Assembly (NCBI GenBank): GCA_003245715.1 | Contig: QKCJ01000039.1 | Coordinates: forward strand, 1 to 41,140 | From: a bacterium | Lineage (GTDB): Bacteria > Planctomycetota > SZUA-567 | Reading direction: 5' to 3' | DNA length: 41,140 nucleotides | In this document: one piece after another, positions 9,359-16,880 of the stretch | How the letters are laid out: every line of letters starts with the position of its first letter | Numbering within the stretch: position 1 is the first letter of the stretch | Program-made: the position numbers and the translations under genes | Notes under the pieces: model-generated | The model's input: only the letters and a program-made list of their open reading frames with translations | Databases searched by the model: none | Told to the model about the DNA's origin: nothing

Positions 9359-10411
9359 TTACCACTCAACTCCGAGCATCAGGCTTGATAGTCCTGAGCC
9401 GATTCCTAAAAGGGCGAGTTTCTCGCCTTTTTTCATGCCCTTTTCAAGTGCGCCGGTTGCCAGGGCTGTCGGCAGCGCGGCAGAGCCGGTGTTGCCGAAT
9501 CTTGAAACCGTCGGAAAGTCTTTACTGATATCAAGTCCCGTAGTCTCAAATAATAACCGCTGGTGGGCGACACCGACCTGATGCGTGTAAATATGCTCAG
9601 GCGTGTCATTACTCCAGCCGAGGGCAAGTTTTGCTTCATTCCAGGTGTCCCCGGCGAGTTTGCAGCCGGCGTAGAGCAGTTTCTCGCTGTCAGTTGCCAT
9701 TAGCGGTCCGGCCTCACTCTTGCCGGCGGTGTCCTCCTGACAGAGGTCGCTGGCGTTTGAGTCCGTCAGCAGCGCTCCGCCAAGAATCGGGTGTTCTTTA
9801 TCGTTATCGCTCAACCCTGCTTTGCTTACGACTACACCGACTGCGCCAGAGCCGATTGTAAGGCTGGCGAAATGTCCTTTGAAGCTTTTGCGGGTGAGGG
9901 ACATATCAGAGTTCAGGCTCTTGATGGTTGCGTTAAATAACGGCTCTGCGACCTCACCCGAGACGGCAAGTCCGGCTTCGATCTGTCCGGCGTCGATCAT
10001 GGTCGCAAGCTGGACAATAGCGTTGAGTACGCCAAGACAGGCGTTTGAGAGGTCGAAGATCATACATTCATTTGGCAGCTTGAGGATATTATGCACGACA
10101 GACGCGGTGGCCGGTTCCATAAAGTCGCGGCAGACCGAGGCATGGATCAGGCAGCCGATTTTCTTCGGGTCAAGGCCGGAGGCGGCGATTGCTTTGCTGC
10201 CGGCAGCGGCGGCTACCTGGCTTGGGCGGGTTCCGGAGTCCCAGAAGCGACGTTCCTTGATACCGCTCATCATCTCAAGGCGACCGAAGGGCAGCTTGAG
10301 GCGTTTATAAACGGGGTCAAGTTTCTGCTCAACCTGCTCGGAGGTCAGAGCCCTCGGCGGCAGGTGGGTGCAGACAGAGCGGATAACAGCGTCTTTAAAG
10401 TTAAATTTCAT
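9359..10411 (-). CDS. OleA/FabH-like ketoacyl synthase III (thiolase superfamily)
   Basis: A 350-residue thiolase-fold enzyme. The catalytic triad can be placed: Cys125 in SNACLG, His277 in THQVG and Asn307 in FGNTGS. The segments SVCRDFMEPATAS (Glu99) and LALLGIGSGL near the C-terminus resemble OleA, which joins two fatty acyl-CoAs head to head in olefin biosynthesis, more than FabH, where the Glu is absent. No oleB, oleC or oleD lies nearby, so the product and pathway are uncertain. It may instead be a general 3-oxoacyl-ACP synthase III. It is transcribed convergently with the pseudopilin, 45 bases away. The start has only a weak ribosome site. Confidence 0.82.
   Translation of the reverse strand: MKFNFKDAVIRSVCTHLPPRALTSEQVEQKLDPVYKRLKLPFGRLEMMSGIKERRFWDSGTRPSQVAAAAGSKAIAASGLDPKKIGCLIHASVCRDFMEPATASVVHNILKLPNECMIFDLSNACLGVLNAIVQLATMIDAGQIEAGLAVSGEVAEPLFNATIKSLNSDMSLTRKSFKGHFASLTIGSGAVGVVVSKAGLSDNDKEHPILGGALLTDSNASDLCQEDTAGKSEAGPLMATDSEKLLYAGCKLAGDTWNEAKLALGWSNDTPEHIYTHQVGVAHQRLLFETTGLDISKDFPTVSRFGNTGSAALPTALATGALEKGMKKGEKLALLGIGSGLSSLMLGVEW
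9413..9433 (+). terminator. Terminator of pseudopilin, inside the convergent ketosynthase gene
   Basis: A perfect stem GGCGAG/CTCGCC with a TTT loop is followed by six T on the plus strand. It lies 100 bases after the pseudopilin stop, within codons for KKGEKLA of the opposite-strand ketosynthase. Confidence 0.6.
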
Positions 10412-10558
10412 TGAGCATGACCAAAATTATGAAAAAAATAAAATAAAAGCAAAAAAGTTTAAAGCCCGGCGCGCAGATCAGTCGATAGAGTAAGTAATGA
10501 AAAACAATTTATGGCGGAAACCCCCAATTATCTCCAAGTCCGTCGTAAAAACTCATTC

Positions 10559-10595
10559 GCGAGTCCGGACCCCCATTCGGACTCGCACCCCCATT
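10559..10595. repeat. 9-bp inverted repeat with interleaved direct repeat
   Basis: Arms GCGAGTCCG (10559-10567) and CGGACTCGC (10578-10586) pair perfectly around a 10-base loop. ACCCCCATT occurs in the loop (10569-10577) and again directly after the right arm (10587-10595). No T-run follows, so it is not an obvious intrinsic terminator. Confidence 0.65.
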
Positions 10596-10710
10596 TCCTG
10601 CTGCGCCAAAATATCCACAGTAGCTGAGCTGAAAAGCATACTGAAATCATTACTGCTTGCGTAGTAATTAATTGGAAATTAACAGCGTAAAAGTTTTTTT
10701 CTTAACTGCG

Positions 10711-10755
10711 CGGAGCTTCCCGCTCTATACCCCGGCAAACATAGCATGTTTGCTC
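10711..10755 (+). repeat. Two-hairpin repeat element, copy 1
   Basis: Hairpin 1 is GGAGC/GCTCT around TTCCC, then a CCCCG linker, then hairpin 2 with arms CAAACAT/ATGTTTG around AGC. It aligns without gaps to 15423-15467 (31 of 45 identical). Three stem pairs differ by compensatory changes. It lies just past the 3' end of the GNAT gene. An extra GTTTGCT (minus strand, near 10770) can pair alternatively with hairpin 2. Confidence 0.75.
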
Positions 10756-10777
10756 GCATTTTTAGCAAACGTTAATT

Positions 10778-11257
10778 TTATAATTTGCCGCCGAAATAAT
10801 TTCTGCTGCCGATGAGTGCGAGTCCGGTGGCGCTGAAGAAATCTGCGGCCATGCTGCTTGTCGCGTTTATCGGGTATTCAATTTTAAGATGATCGCAGCC
10901 GCGTTTCCTAAGCATGGTCTTGCCGGCTTCAAGAAGTCTGCGCCCGATTCCCTTGCGGCGCTCGCTCTCCGTCACCGCGATAAAGTGCAGAGTACTCGTA
11001 AACGGGTTGACGCAGCAGACGCCGATGATCTTATTGTCAAGACGGGCGATAATGCAGTAGTCCATTATTTCCGCCGAAGAAAAATAAAAATCATCTGCCG
11101 CCATCAGCTCATCTTCAGTGCTGACATCAGGCAATCCCGCAGCTTTGGCACGTTCATTTTCTGCGGTCATTTCCGGTGCGAAAACCGATTTCAGAAATTC
11201 TCCGACCTTGCCCTGATCGTCAAACTGCGCAACTTCAACTATAACATCATCCGCCAT
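10778..11257 (-). CDS. GNAT family N-acetyltransferase
   Basis: A 159-residue acetyl-CoA-dependent acyltransferase of unknown substrate. The GNAT core shows strand 4 (LHFIAVTESER), the acetyl-CoA pyrophosphate loop RRKGIG followed by RRLLEAG, and a C-terminal FFSATGLALIG segment. The first 60 residues are not recognised. The ATG at 11257 is chosen over an upstream TTG at 11281 because GGAG precedes it at nine bases and it starts 5 bases after the pyrE stop. It is co-transcribed with pdxB and pyrE by position, but no shared pathway is evident. Confidence 0.8.
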   Translation of the reverse strand: MADDVIVEVAQFDDQGKVGEFLKSVFAPEMTAENERAKAAGLPDVSTEDELMAADDFYFSSAEIMDYCIIARLDNKIIGVCCVNPFTSTLHFIAVTESERRKGIGRRLLEAGKTMLRKRGCDHLKIEYPINATSSMAADFFSATGLALIGSRNYFGGKL

Positions 11258-11261
11258 CAAA

Positions 11262-11933
11262 CTATGCTCCGTACTCTGCAAGGTAAGCTTCCATCTTTTC
11301 CTTCATCAAATCGTCGATGAGGATAATGCCGCCGATTACTCGGTTGTGCAGATATGCGATGATCTCGCGGACGGTGACAATTGAAGCGGTCTTGAAATTA
11401 AAGGCTTCGCGCAGTTCTTCAAGTGCGCCCTTACCTGACTTGCCTTTTTCCATCCGGTCAACAGAGATGATAAGTCCGTTGAGGTTTACCTTGGCTGTTT
11501 CCTTGAGGATTGGCACAGTCTCGTAAATTGAGGTTCCGGCGGTTGTAACGTCTTCAACTATCAGGACGTTGCTGCCGTCGGTTGGTTTCTGGCCGATGAG
11601 TGAGCCGCCTTCGCCGTGGTCTTTGGCTTCCTTGCGGTTGAAGCAGAAAGAGACCTCGCGGCTGTGTTCTTCATGCAGGGCGATTGAGGCGGTAGTTACC
11701 AGTGGGATACCTTTGTAGGCCGGGCCAAAGAGGATATCAATCTGTTCCGGGAAGTTGGCCATGATTGCCTGGGCGTAGAACTTGCCGAGCCTTGACATCT
11801 GCGCGCCGGTTTTATAATTGCCGGTGTTGACAAAATACGGGGTCTTGCGCCCTGATTTTGTGGTGAAATCGCCAAAGGTCAGAACGCCGCAACTGACCAT
11901 AAACTCGATAAACTGTTCCTTGTAGCTTTCCAT
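11262..11933 (-). CDS. pyrE: Orotate phosphoribosyltransferase
   Basis: Converts orotate and PRPP to orotidine 5'-phosphate in de novo pyrimidine synthesis. At 223 residues it matches the family. The PRPP-binding signature is VLIVEDVTTAGTS. The flexible catalytic loop is RKEAKDHGEGG with the conserved Lys/His, and FGPAYKGIPL is the substrate-site segment. The start follows GAGGA at 8 bases. It sits 42 bases after pdxB and just before the GNAT gene on the minus strand. Confidence 0.96.
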   Translation of the reverse strand: MESYKEQFIEFMVSCGVLTFGDFTTKSGRKTPYFVNTGNYKTGAQMSRLGKFYAQAIMANFPEQIDILFGPAYKGIPLVTTASIALHEEHSREVSFCFNRKEAKDHGEGGSLIGQKPTDGSNVLIVEDVTTAGTSIYETVPILKETAKVNLNGLIISVDRMEKGKSGKGALEELREAFNFKTASIVTVREIIAYLHNRVIGGIILIDDLMKEKMEAYLAEYGA

Positions 11934-11975
11934 TTTTATATCCTCAGTTATAATCTCTTTATTAAAGAATAAGTT

Positions 11976-13097
11976 TTAGCAGTTGCTTTTTTTAAAGCCC
12001 AGTCCGCTCAGGATAGTGGCAAGTTTCTCATCGCCGGTGGCAAATTCTGTCTGGGCAAACTCCATGCGCAGCGGATAATTCTGGCGGTAGGAATAGAAAA
12101 ATCCCGGATGATTGCGCAGCACCTCATCGTCTGCCATGATATCATAACAGGAGAGAATTGTAAAGTATAGCACGTCCTCAAGGTTGTCATACGACTCGAC
12201 CTCGACCATGTCAACCTCAGGCGCGGGCATCAGCGATTCTGTCGACCAGGTTTTGGTAATATTATAATGTTTGCAGACAGCATCAAAGATCTGCGCTGTG
12301 CCGTTGACCTTGCCGTTATAGGAATGTCCGGCGATGTGCGGGGTGGCAATAAGCAGTTTCTCATGCAGAGACTCAGGAATTTCCGGCTCGTTATAAAAGA
12401 CATCAAGTACCGCCGCGCCGATCTGCTTGTTATCAAGCGCCTTTTCAAGTTCTGACTGGTCGATAACCTTGCCGCGTGAGGCGTTAATCAGTAGCGCGTC
12501 ATTTTTCATCTTCGCAAAGAAATCCGCCCCCGCAAGCTCAAAGGTCGGATACTTGCCGGACTTCTCAAGCGGTACGTGCAGGGTTACTATGTCACTCTCA
12601 GAAAGAAGCGTATCCAGCCCGCAGTTCTCAAAATCACTCTCAGCTTCGGCCCTTGGCGGGTCATTCAAGAGTACCTTCAGGCCAAGCGCGCGCGCCTTCT
12701 CCGCTACCCGTTTGCCGACATTGCCGACACCGATAATCCCGACCGTCAGCCCCTCAAGCTTGCGTGAATTGTCAGTCAGGAACTTCAGTACGGCCGCGCA
12801 GAAATACTCACTCACACTGTTGGCATTACAACCGGGAGCTGCCGCAAAACCAATATTATTTGCTTCCAGATAAGCGAAATCCACATGGTCTGTACCGATA
12901 ATCGGACAACCGACAAACTTTACCGGAGTACCGGCAAGCAGTGCCTCGTCAACTTTAATAGTAGAGCGGCAGATCAGGACGTCGGTGTTTTTCAGCGCGT
13001 CATTGGTGATTTCGTCTTTTGGCAGCAGGGTGACGTTGCCAAGCAGTGAAAACGCTTCCTCAGCCAGCGGCTGGCTTGAATCGACAGTAATTTGCAT
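11976..13097 (-). CDS. pdxB: 4-phosphoerythronate dehydrogenase PdxB
   Basis: NAD-dependent enzyme of the DXP-dependent pyridoxal phosphate pathway, oxidising 4-phosphoerythronate. The D-2-hydroxyacid dehydrogenase fold has the Rossmann motif GIIGVGNVGKRVAEKA. Catalytic residues lie in NASRGKVID (Arg), FYNEPEIPE (Glu) and TPHIAGHS (His). PdxB-specific features are CRSTIKVDEALL, FVGCPIIGTDHVD, AAPGCNANSVSEY and the extra C-terminal dimerisation domain, including LMPAPEVD. At 373 residues from the ATG at 13097 it matches E. coli PdxB (378). That ATG aligns with the family start, whereas an upstream TTG (13124) would add nine residues. Confidence 0.93.
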   Translation of the reverse strand: MQITVDSSQPLAEEAFSLLGNVTLLPKDEITNDALKNTDVLICRSTIKVDEALLAGTPVKFVGCPIIGTDHVDFAYLEANNIGFAAAPGCNANSVSEYFCAAVLKFLTDNSRKLEGLTVGIIGVGNVGKRVAEKARALGLKVLLNDPPRAEAESDFENCGLDTLLSESDIVTLHVPLEKSGKYPTFELAGADFFAKMKNDALLINASRGKVIDQSELEKALDNKQIGAAVLDVFYNEPEIPESLHEKLLIATPHIAGHSYNGKVNGTAQIFDAVCKHYNITKTWSTESLMPAPEVDMVEVESYDNLEDVLYFTILSCYDIMADDEVLRNHPGFFYSYRQNYPLRMEFAQTEFATGDEKLATILSGLGFKKSNC

Positions 13098-13560
13098 AGT
13101 TTCTGTTATACCTTCAATATCCAATTATCAAAATTCATAATTAAGCTGTAAATAAGCTAAAATGTTTAAAAAAAGAGCCAGCCAGGGTGCGCTTTTTACT
13201 CTCCGCGCAGCCACAAGCCGACCCACGACGCTAACCGGTCTTGATTATACGCCACATCTTCTTTCGCGCAAGGTGTTTACTGTAATTGAGTGCGATCTGT
13301 GGAGGATATTTGCAAAAATCAGCATTCATCGAAAAAATCAGCCTATCCCCTATACATTAAAGTCTGAAATCATATAATATTGCAGAAATTGCGCGTAGGC
13401 TTTTGCTCCTGACTTTTTACGGGAGAAATTTCTGCTGCGCTGTGGTGGGTTAGACAATTATCCGGCGATTTGAAAAATAATTGTAAATACCCATAAGTGT
13501 TTTGATTATAGATTTCTAATTGTTTTATATTTATAAAGATAAAGACAGGAAAGCAGGAAA
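13098..13560. other. Divergent pdxB / aspS intergenic region
   Basis: No convincing gene in 463 bases; a 71-codon frame at 13162-13377 has no family resemblance. It holds an inverted repeat GCAGAAATT/AATTTCTGC (13382-13390 and 13427-13435, 36-base loop) that could form a structured element ahead of aspS. No T-box consensus was seen. A TATAAT at 13373-13378 has no matching -35. Confidence 0.4.
13502..13530 (+). promoter_or_regulatory. Candidate promoter of aspS
   Basis: TTGATT, a 17-base spacer, then TTATAT, ending about 30 bases before the aspS start. The spacing is ideal and the hexamers are moderate. Confidence 0.45.
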
Positions 13561-15366
13561 ATGATTCGTACGCACACATGTGGAGAGTTACGCAAAGAGC
13601 ACGCAGGGCAGGAAGTCACCCTTGCAGGCTGGGTTCAGAACCGCCGCGACCATGGCGGGGTTATGTTTATCGACCTTCGTGACCGTTATGGCCTGACCCA
13701 GATCAAGCTCGACCTTGATAAGTCTGAGGTTCTGGAGCTTGGCCAGCACGTGCGTAATGAATGGGTTCTCAAGGTTACCGGCAAGGTGCTTGAGCGTCCT
13801 GAGGATATGTACAACCCGAAGATGATCACCGGTCAGATCGAACTTGACGTTGATTCATTTGAAGTAATCAGCAGGTCTGAAGTTATCCCGTTTGAGACCG
13901 ATGAGTACTCAAAGGCCGGCGAAGAAATTCGCATGCGTTATCGCTACCTCGACCTGCGCCGTCCGCAGATGCAGCGTAACTTCGAGGTGCGTCACAAGGC
14001 AATCGCCGCTATCCGCAAGGTTATGGATGAACAGGGCTTCCTTGAGATTGAGACTCCGATCCTCGGCAAATCAACTCCGGAAGGTGCGCGTGACTATCTT
14101 GTTCCAAGCCGCGTCCACCATGGCGAATACTATGCCCTGCCCCAGAGCCCCCAGATCTTCAAGCAGATTCTGATGGTTGGCGGCTGCGACCGTTATTATC
14201 AGATCGCCCGCTGTTTCCGTGATGAAGACCTGCGTGCCGACCGTCAGCCGGAGTTCACCCAGTTTGACCTTGAGATGAGCTTTGCCGAGCCTGATGATAT
14301 TTTTGCAATCATCGAAAACTGTATGGCCGAGGCTTTCAAGGCCGGTATCGGCGCTGAGGTCAAGGGACCGTTTGAGCGCATGGACTACGCTGCCGCTATC
14401 CGCGATTATGGTTGTGACAAGCCTGACCTGCGTTTTGACATGAAGCTCTCTGAGATTACAGATCTGGTCACTGAATGCGGCTTTAAGGTCTTCTCTGCCG
14501 TTGCTGCTTCTGGCGGCGTTATCAAGGCGCTGGTAGCCAAGGGCTGTCAGGAAAATTACTCACGTAAAGATCTTGACGGCCTGCATGAAGTTATCAAGTG
14601 CCACGGTGCCAAGGGTCTGGCCTGGATCAAAATTCTGCCGGGTGGCGAATACAACGGCGCACCGGTCAAGTTCTTTGAGAAAGAGCAGCTTGATGCCATC
14701 GCCGCGCGCACCGGCGCAACTGAAGGCGATATCATGATGTTCATGGCTGATACGGCTCATATTGTCAATAACAGTCTTGCAACTCTGCGTAACAAGTGGG
14801 GCGAGATGGAAAACCTTTATAAAAAGGACGATTTCCACTTTGTCTGGATTACCGACTTCCCGCTCTTTGAGTGGAGCGAAGAGCATAACCGCTGGGAAAG
14901 CTCACACCATCCGTTTACCATGATCCACCCGGAAGATGCAGACCAGCTTCTTGGCGCTGAAAATAAAAAAGGCGGCAACCTCGGCGGTATCCGTTCGACT
15001 TCATATGACCTTGTCCTTAACGGTGTCGAGCTTGCTTCAGGTTCTGTCCGTATCCATGATTCGGAGATTCAGGCCAAGATCTTCTCACTGCTGGGCATTT
15101 CTGAAGAGGAAGCAAAGGAACGTTTCGGCTTCTTCATCGACGCGCTTAAATATGGTACTCCGCCGCACGCCGGTATCGCACCGGGGGTTGACCGCATGGT
15201 CGCGATGATGCTTGGTTACGACAATATCCGCGAAGTCATCGCCTTCCCGAAAAACCAGAAGGCAATGGACCTGATGACCGGCGCACCGGCTGGCGTGGAC
15301 GAAAAACAGCTGCGTGACCTGGCTATCCAGAATGTCGCTATCCAGCAGCCGAAGAAAGATGCGTAA
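13561..15366 (+). CDS. aspS: Aspartyl-tRNA synthetase (bacterial type)
   Basis: Charges tRNA-Asp with aspartate. The 601-residue class IIb synthetase has an N-terminal OB-fold anticodon-binding domain (GWVQNRRDHGGVMFIDLRD), the catalytic core with motif 2 (FRDEDLRADRQPEFTQ), a bacterial GAD insertion (about 290-410) and motif 3 (GIAPGVDRMVAMML). Residue 31 is His, as in non-discriminating AspRS enzymes that also charge tRNA-Asn. E. coli AspRS has Leu there. This suggests, but does not prove, that Asn-tRNA is made by GatCAB amidation. The start follows AGGAAA closely. Codon use is strongly biased, as expected for a highly expressed gene. It ends at the terminator at 15529-15562. Confidence 0.98.
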   Translation: MIRTHTCGELRKEHAGQEVTLAGWVQNRRDHGGVMFIDLRDRYGLTQIKLDLDKSEVLELGQHVRNEWVLKVTGKVLERPEDMYNPKMITGQIELDVDSFEVISRSEVIPFETDEYSKAGEEIRMRYRYLDLRRPQMQRNFEVRHKAIAAIRKVMDEQGFLEIETPILGKSTPEGARDYLVPSRVHHGEYYALPQSPQIFKQILMVGGCDRYYQIARCFRDEDLRADRQPEFTQFDLEMSFAEPDDIFAIIENCMAEAFKAGIGAEVKGPFERMDYAAAIRDYGCDKPDLRFDMKLSEITDLVTECGFKVFSAVAASGGVIKALVAKGCQENYSRKDLDGLHEVIKCHGAKGLAWIKILPGGEYNGAPVKFFEKEQLDAIAARTGATEGDIMMFMADTAHIVNNSLATLRNKWGEMENLYKKDDFHFVWITDFPLFEWSEEHNRWESSHHPFTMIHPEDADQLLGAENKKGGNLGGIRSTSYDLVLNGVELASGSVRIHDSEIQAKIFSLLGISEEEAKERFGFFIDALKYGTPPHAGIAPGVDRMVAMMLGYDNIREVIAFPKNQKAMDLMTGAPAGVDEKQLRDLAIQNVAIQQPKKDA

Positions 15367-15422
15367 TATCTGATATGCGATTTTGGTTGTAAGTGCGGGT
15401 ATGAGGTAGTTTTTAAACTTCT

Positions 15423-15467
15423 CGGGGCTGTCCGCCCCGCGCCCCGACAAACGCAGCGCGTTTGATC
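15423..15467 (+). repeat. Two-hairpin repeat element, copy 2
   Basis: Hairpin 1 is CGGGGC/GCCCCG around TGTCC, then a linker including CCCCG, then hairpin 2 with arms CAAACGC/GCGTTTG around AGC. It is the same length as copy 1 and aligns without gaps. It lies in the aspS 3' untranslated region, before that gene's terminator. Confidence 0.75.
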
Positions 15468-15528
15468 TCAGTTTGGTAAGCATGCTTTCGAGTTGCATTT
15501 GTAGAGTATAAAGTTAAAGAGTTTATTC

Positions 15529-15562
15529 AGCGGCGCCGCATTTATTTGCGGTGTCGCTTTTA
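15529..15562 (+). terminator. Intrinsic terminator of aspS
   Basis: An 11-bp stem AGCGGCGCCGC/GCGGTGTCGCT (two G-T pairs) around an 8-base loop is followed by TTTATTT. Confidence 0.8.
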
Positions 15563-15756
15563 TTTGGTAATTTTTGGTTTATAACATTGAAGCTGGTTGC
15601 CAATCTGACCATGTTTTATGGCCGTGTCAAAATGTCAATGTGACAGGGTTTTTTATGTTTTAGATAAAAATAAATTAGGGCTGAAAACAGGTGTGTGAGA
15701 ATGCAACATATTGATAGATATAGTGTTATGTGTTATTAGGTTTTATGGAGGCAAAA

Positions 15757-15773
15757 CTGGCACACTTTTTGAG
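15757..15773 (+). promoter_or_regulatory. Sigma-54-like motif upstream of hsp20
   Basis: CTGGCACACTTTTTGAG matches the -24 element TGGCAC exactly. The -12 element TTGC is at the right spacing but reads TTGA. It is about 130 bases before hsp20 and is a candidate only. Confidence 0.3.
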
Positions 15774-15904
15774 ATATTAACTAGTGAACAGAAAAAATAA
15801 AATAACCGGTTGATTTTGTTAGTTTGTTGGATGGTTTTTACAGGTTTTTACGTGCTTTGACTTGTGATTTTTTTTGGCTGAAGAGAGCCGGAAGGAGGAG
15901 TGCC

Positions 15905-16318
15905 ATGGTTACTAACAGGATTTCTAATTACGAAGGAACAGAAACAAAGAAGCGTATGATTCATTATATTCCGAAGGTAAATATTCGTGAAGATGAAGAC
16001 GCACTTTACATGATGGCCGTTCTGCCGGGCGTCAAGACTGAGGATCTTGAGCTGACAGTCGAAGATGACCAACTCAAGATTTATGGTAAGACAAGTTTTT
16101 CTGAACCGGAAAGCATGAAGCTCTATTACAGTGAATTTGAAGCAGGGGATTATGAGAGAGTTTTCTCGCTATCAAGCAAGATCGACCGTGAAGGCATCAA
16201 GGCTGAAGCACATGACGGAATTTTGAGTGTTTATCTGCCGAAGGCAAAAGAAGCAAAACCGCGCCGGATTTCGATTGGCAGCGCTGCCCACAAAGAGGTA
16301 GAGGTACACGCTGAATAA
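15905..16318 (+). CDS. Small heat shock protein, Hsp20/alpha-crystallin family
   Basis: An ATP-independent holdase chaperone that binds unfolding proteins. The 137 residues contain an alpha-crystallin domain from about 22 to 120: IPKVNIREDEDALYMMAVLPG, then the TEDLELTVEDDQLKIYGK strand pair, and DGILSVYLPKAK. The C-terminal ISI triplet (in RRISIGS) corresponds to the IxI motif used for oligomer assembly. The N-terminal arm is very short (about 20 residues). The ATG at 15905 is chosen because GGAAGGAGGAG lies just upstream. An in-frame ATG at 15824 has no ribosome site. It has its own terminator downstream. Confidence 0.92.
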   Translation: MVTNRISNYEGTETKKRMIHYIPKVNIREDEDALYMMAVLPGVKTEDLELTVEDDQLKIYGKTSFSEPESMKLYYSEFEAGDYERVFSLSSKIDREGIKAEAHDGILSVYLPKAKEAKPRRISIGSAAHKEVEVHAE

Positions 16319-16421
16319 TAAAACTGGTCAACTTTTACCAGAAGAGGAAGAAAAAAGGGTTAATTTCTTCTGAATAAGCAGATAAGCTGTTGACATTCAA
16401 CGCATTTGGCTTAAATTTATG

Positions 16422-16458
16422 TATCTCCGTTGCTTCTGCAGCAGCGGAGATATTTTTT
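16422..16458 (+). terminator. Intrinsic terminator of hsp20
   Basis: A 12-bp stem TATCTCCGTTGC/GCAGCGGAGATA (one G-T pair) with a 7-base loop is followed by TTTTTT. Confidence 0.85.
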
Positions 16459-16497
16459 ATATAATAATAATGATAAACCTGAGAGGGGGTGATAACT

Positions 16498-16797
16498 TTG
16501 CTACGTCTTGAACTAAAACCTAATGAGTCACTGGATAAAGCTCTGCGTCGTTTCAAGAAGCTGTGCAACCGCGAGGGATTGACCCGCGATATGCGTCGTA
16601 CAACCTGCTTCGAGAAGCCAAGTGAAGCTAACAAGCGCATTAAGCGTGAGCAGGAACGTGCACGTGCCAAGCTTGAGCGTCAGGGTGACAAGCGTAAGGT
16701 AAAGGCTCGCAAGGCTCGCATGAAGGCACTGAAGGCTGCTCGCAACCAGAAGCAGCATCAGGTCCAGAGGTCAGATGACATCATGGGTGACAACTGA
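16498..16797 (+). CDS. rpsU: Ribosomal protein S21 with extended C-terminus
   Basis: Small-subunit ribosomal protein near the 3' end of 16S rRNA, involved in initiation. The core LKPNESLDKALRRFKKLCNREGL is typical S21. From the TTG at 16498 it has 99 residues, longer than the usual 65-71. The extra tail is very rich in Lys/Arg and Ala and ends in an acidic SDDIMGDN. TTG is chosen because AGGGGGTGAT, a near-complete match to the anti-Shine-Dalgarno sequence, ends just upstream at proper spacing. An in-frame GTG at 16489 would sit inside that ribosome site. Codon use is strongly biased (CGT, AAG). Confidence 0.9.
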   Translation: MLRLELKPNESLDKALRRFKKLCNREGLTRDMRRTTCFEKPSEANKRIKREQERARAKLERQGDKRKVKARKARMKALKAARNQKQHQVQRSDDIMGDN

Positions 16798-16847
16798 AAA
16801 GCCCCAAATCGGGATGGCAGGTCAGAAATGATCTGAATAAATCTTGT

Positions 16848-16880
16848 AACCGCCGATCCTATCCGGGTCGGCGGTTTTTT
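16848..16880 (+). terminator. Intrinsic terminator of rpsU
   Basis: A perfect 9-bp stem AACCGCCGA/TCGGCGGTT with an 11-base loop runs into six T. Confidence 0.92.

Larger units (their letters stand above)
10412..10777. other. Intergenic region with inverted repeats
   Basis: No gene seen in 366 bases between two minus-strand genes. It contains a perfect 9-bp inverted repeat GCGAGTCCG/CGGACTCGC (10559-10586). Its 10-base loop includes ACCCCCATT, and the same 9-mer repeats just after the stem at 10587-10595. It also contains copy 1 of the two-hairpin element (10711-10755). Confidence 0.6.
15367..15904. other. Intergenic region between aspS and hsp20
   Basis: 538 bases without a gene. In order it contains copy 2 of the two-hairpin element, the aspS terminator, a weak inverted repeat TGTCA/TGACA (15625-15629 and 15641-15645) and a sigma-54-like motif at 15757-15773. 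No CIRCE element was found. Confidence 0.6.

Noticed and set aside
13162..13377. 71-codon frame before aspS
   Set aside because: No ribosome site, unusual composition and no family resemblance; probably chance.
13098..13560. T-box or tRNA in the aspS upstream region
   Set aside because: No T-box antiterminator consensus and no cloverleaf could be drawn.
15600..15904. CIRCE element (HrcA operator) for hsp20
   Set aside because: The only symmetrical motif is TGTCA/TGACA, which does not match the CIRCE arms.
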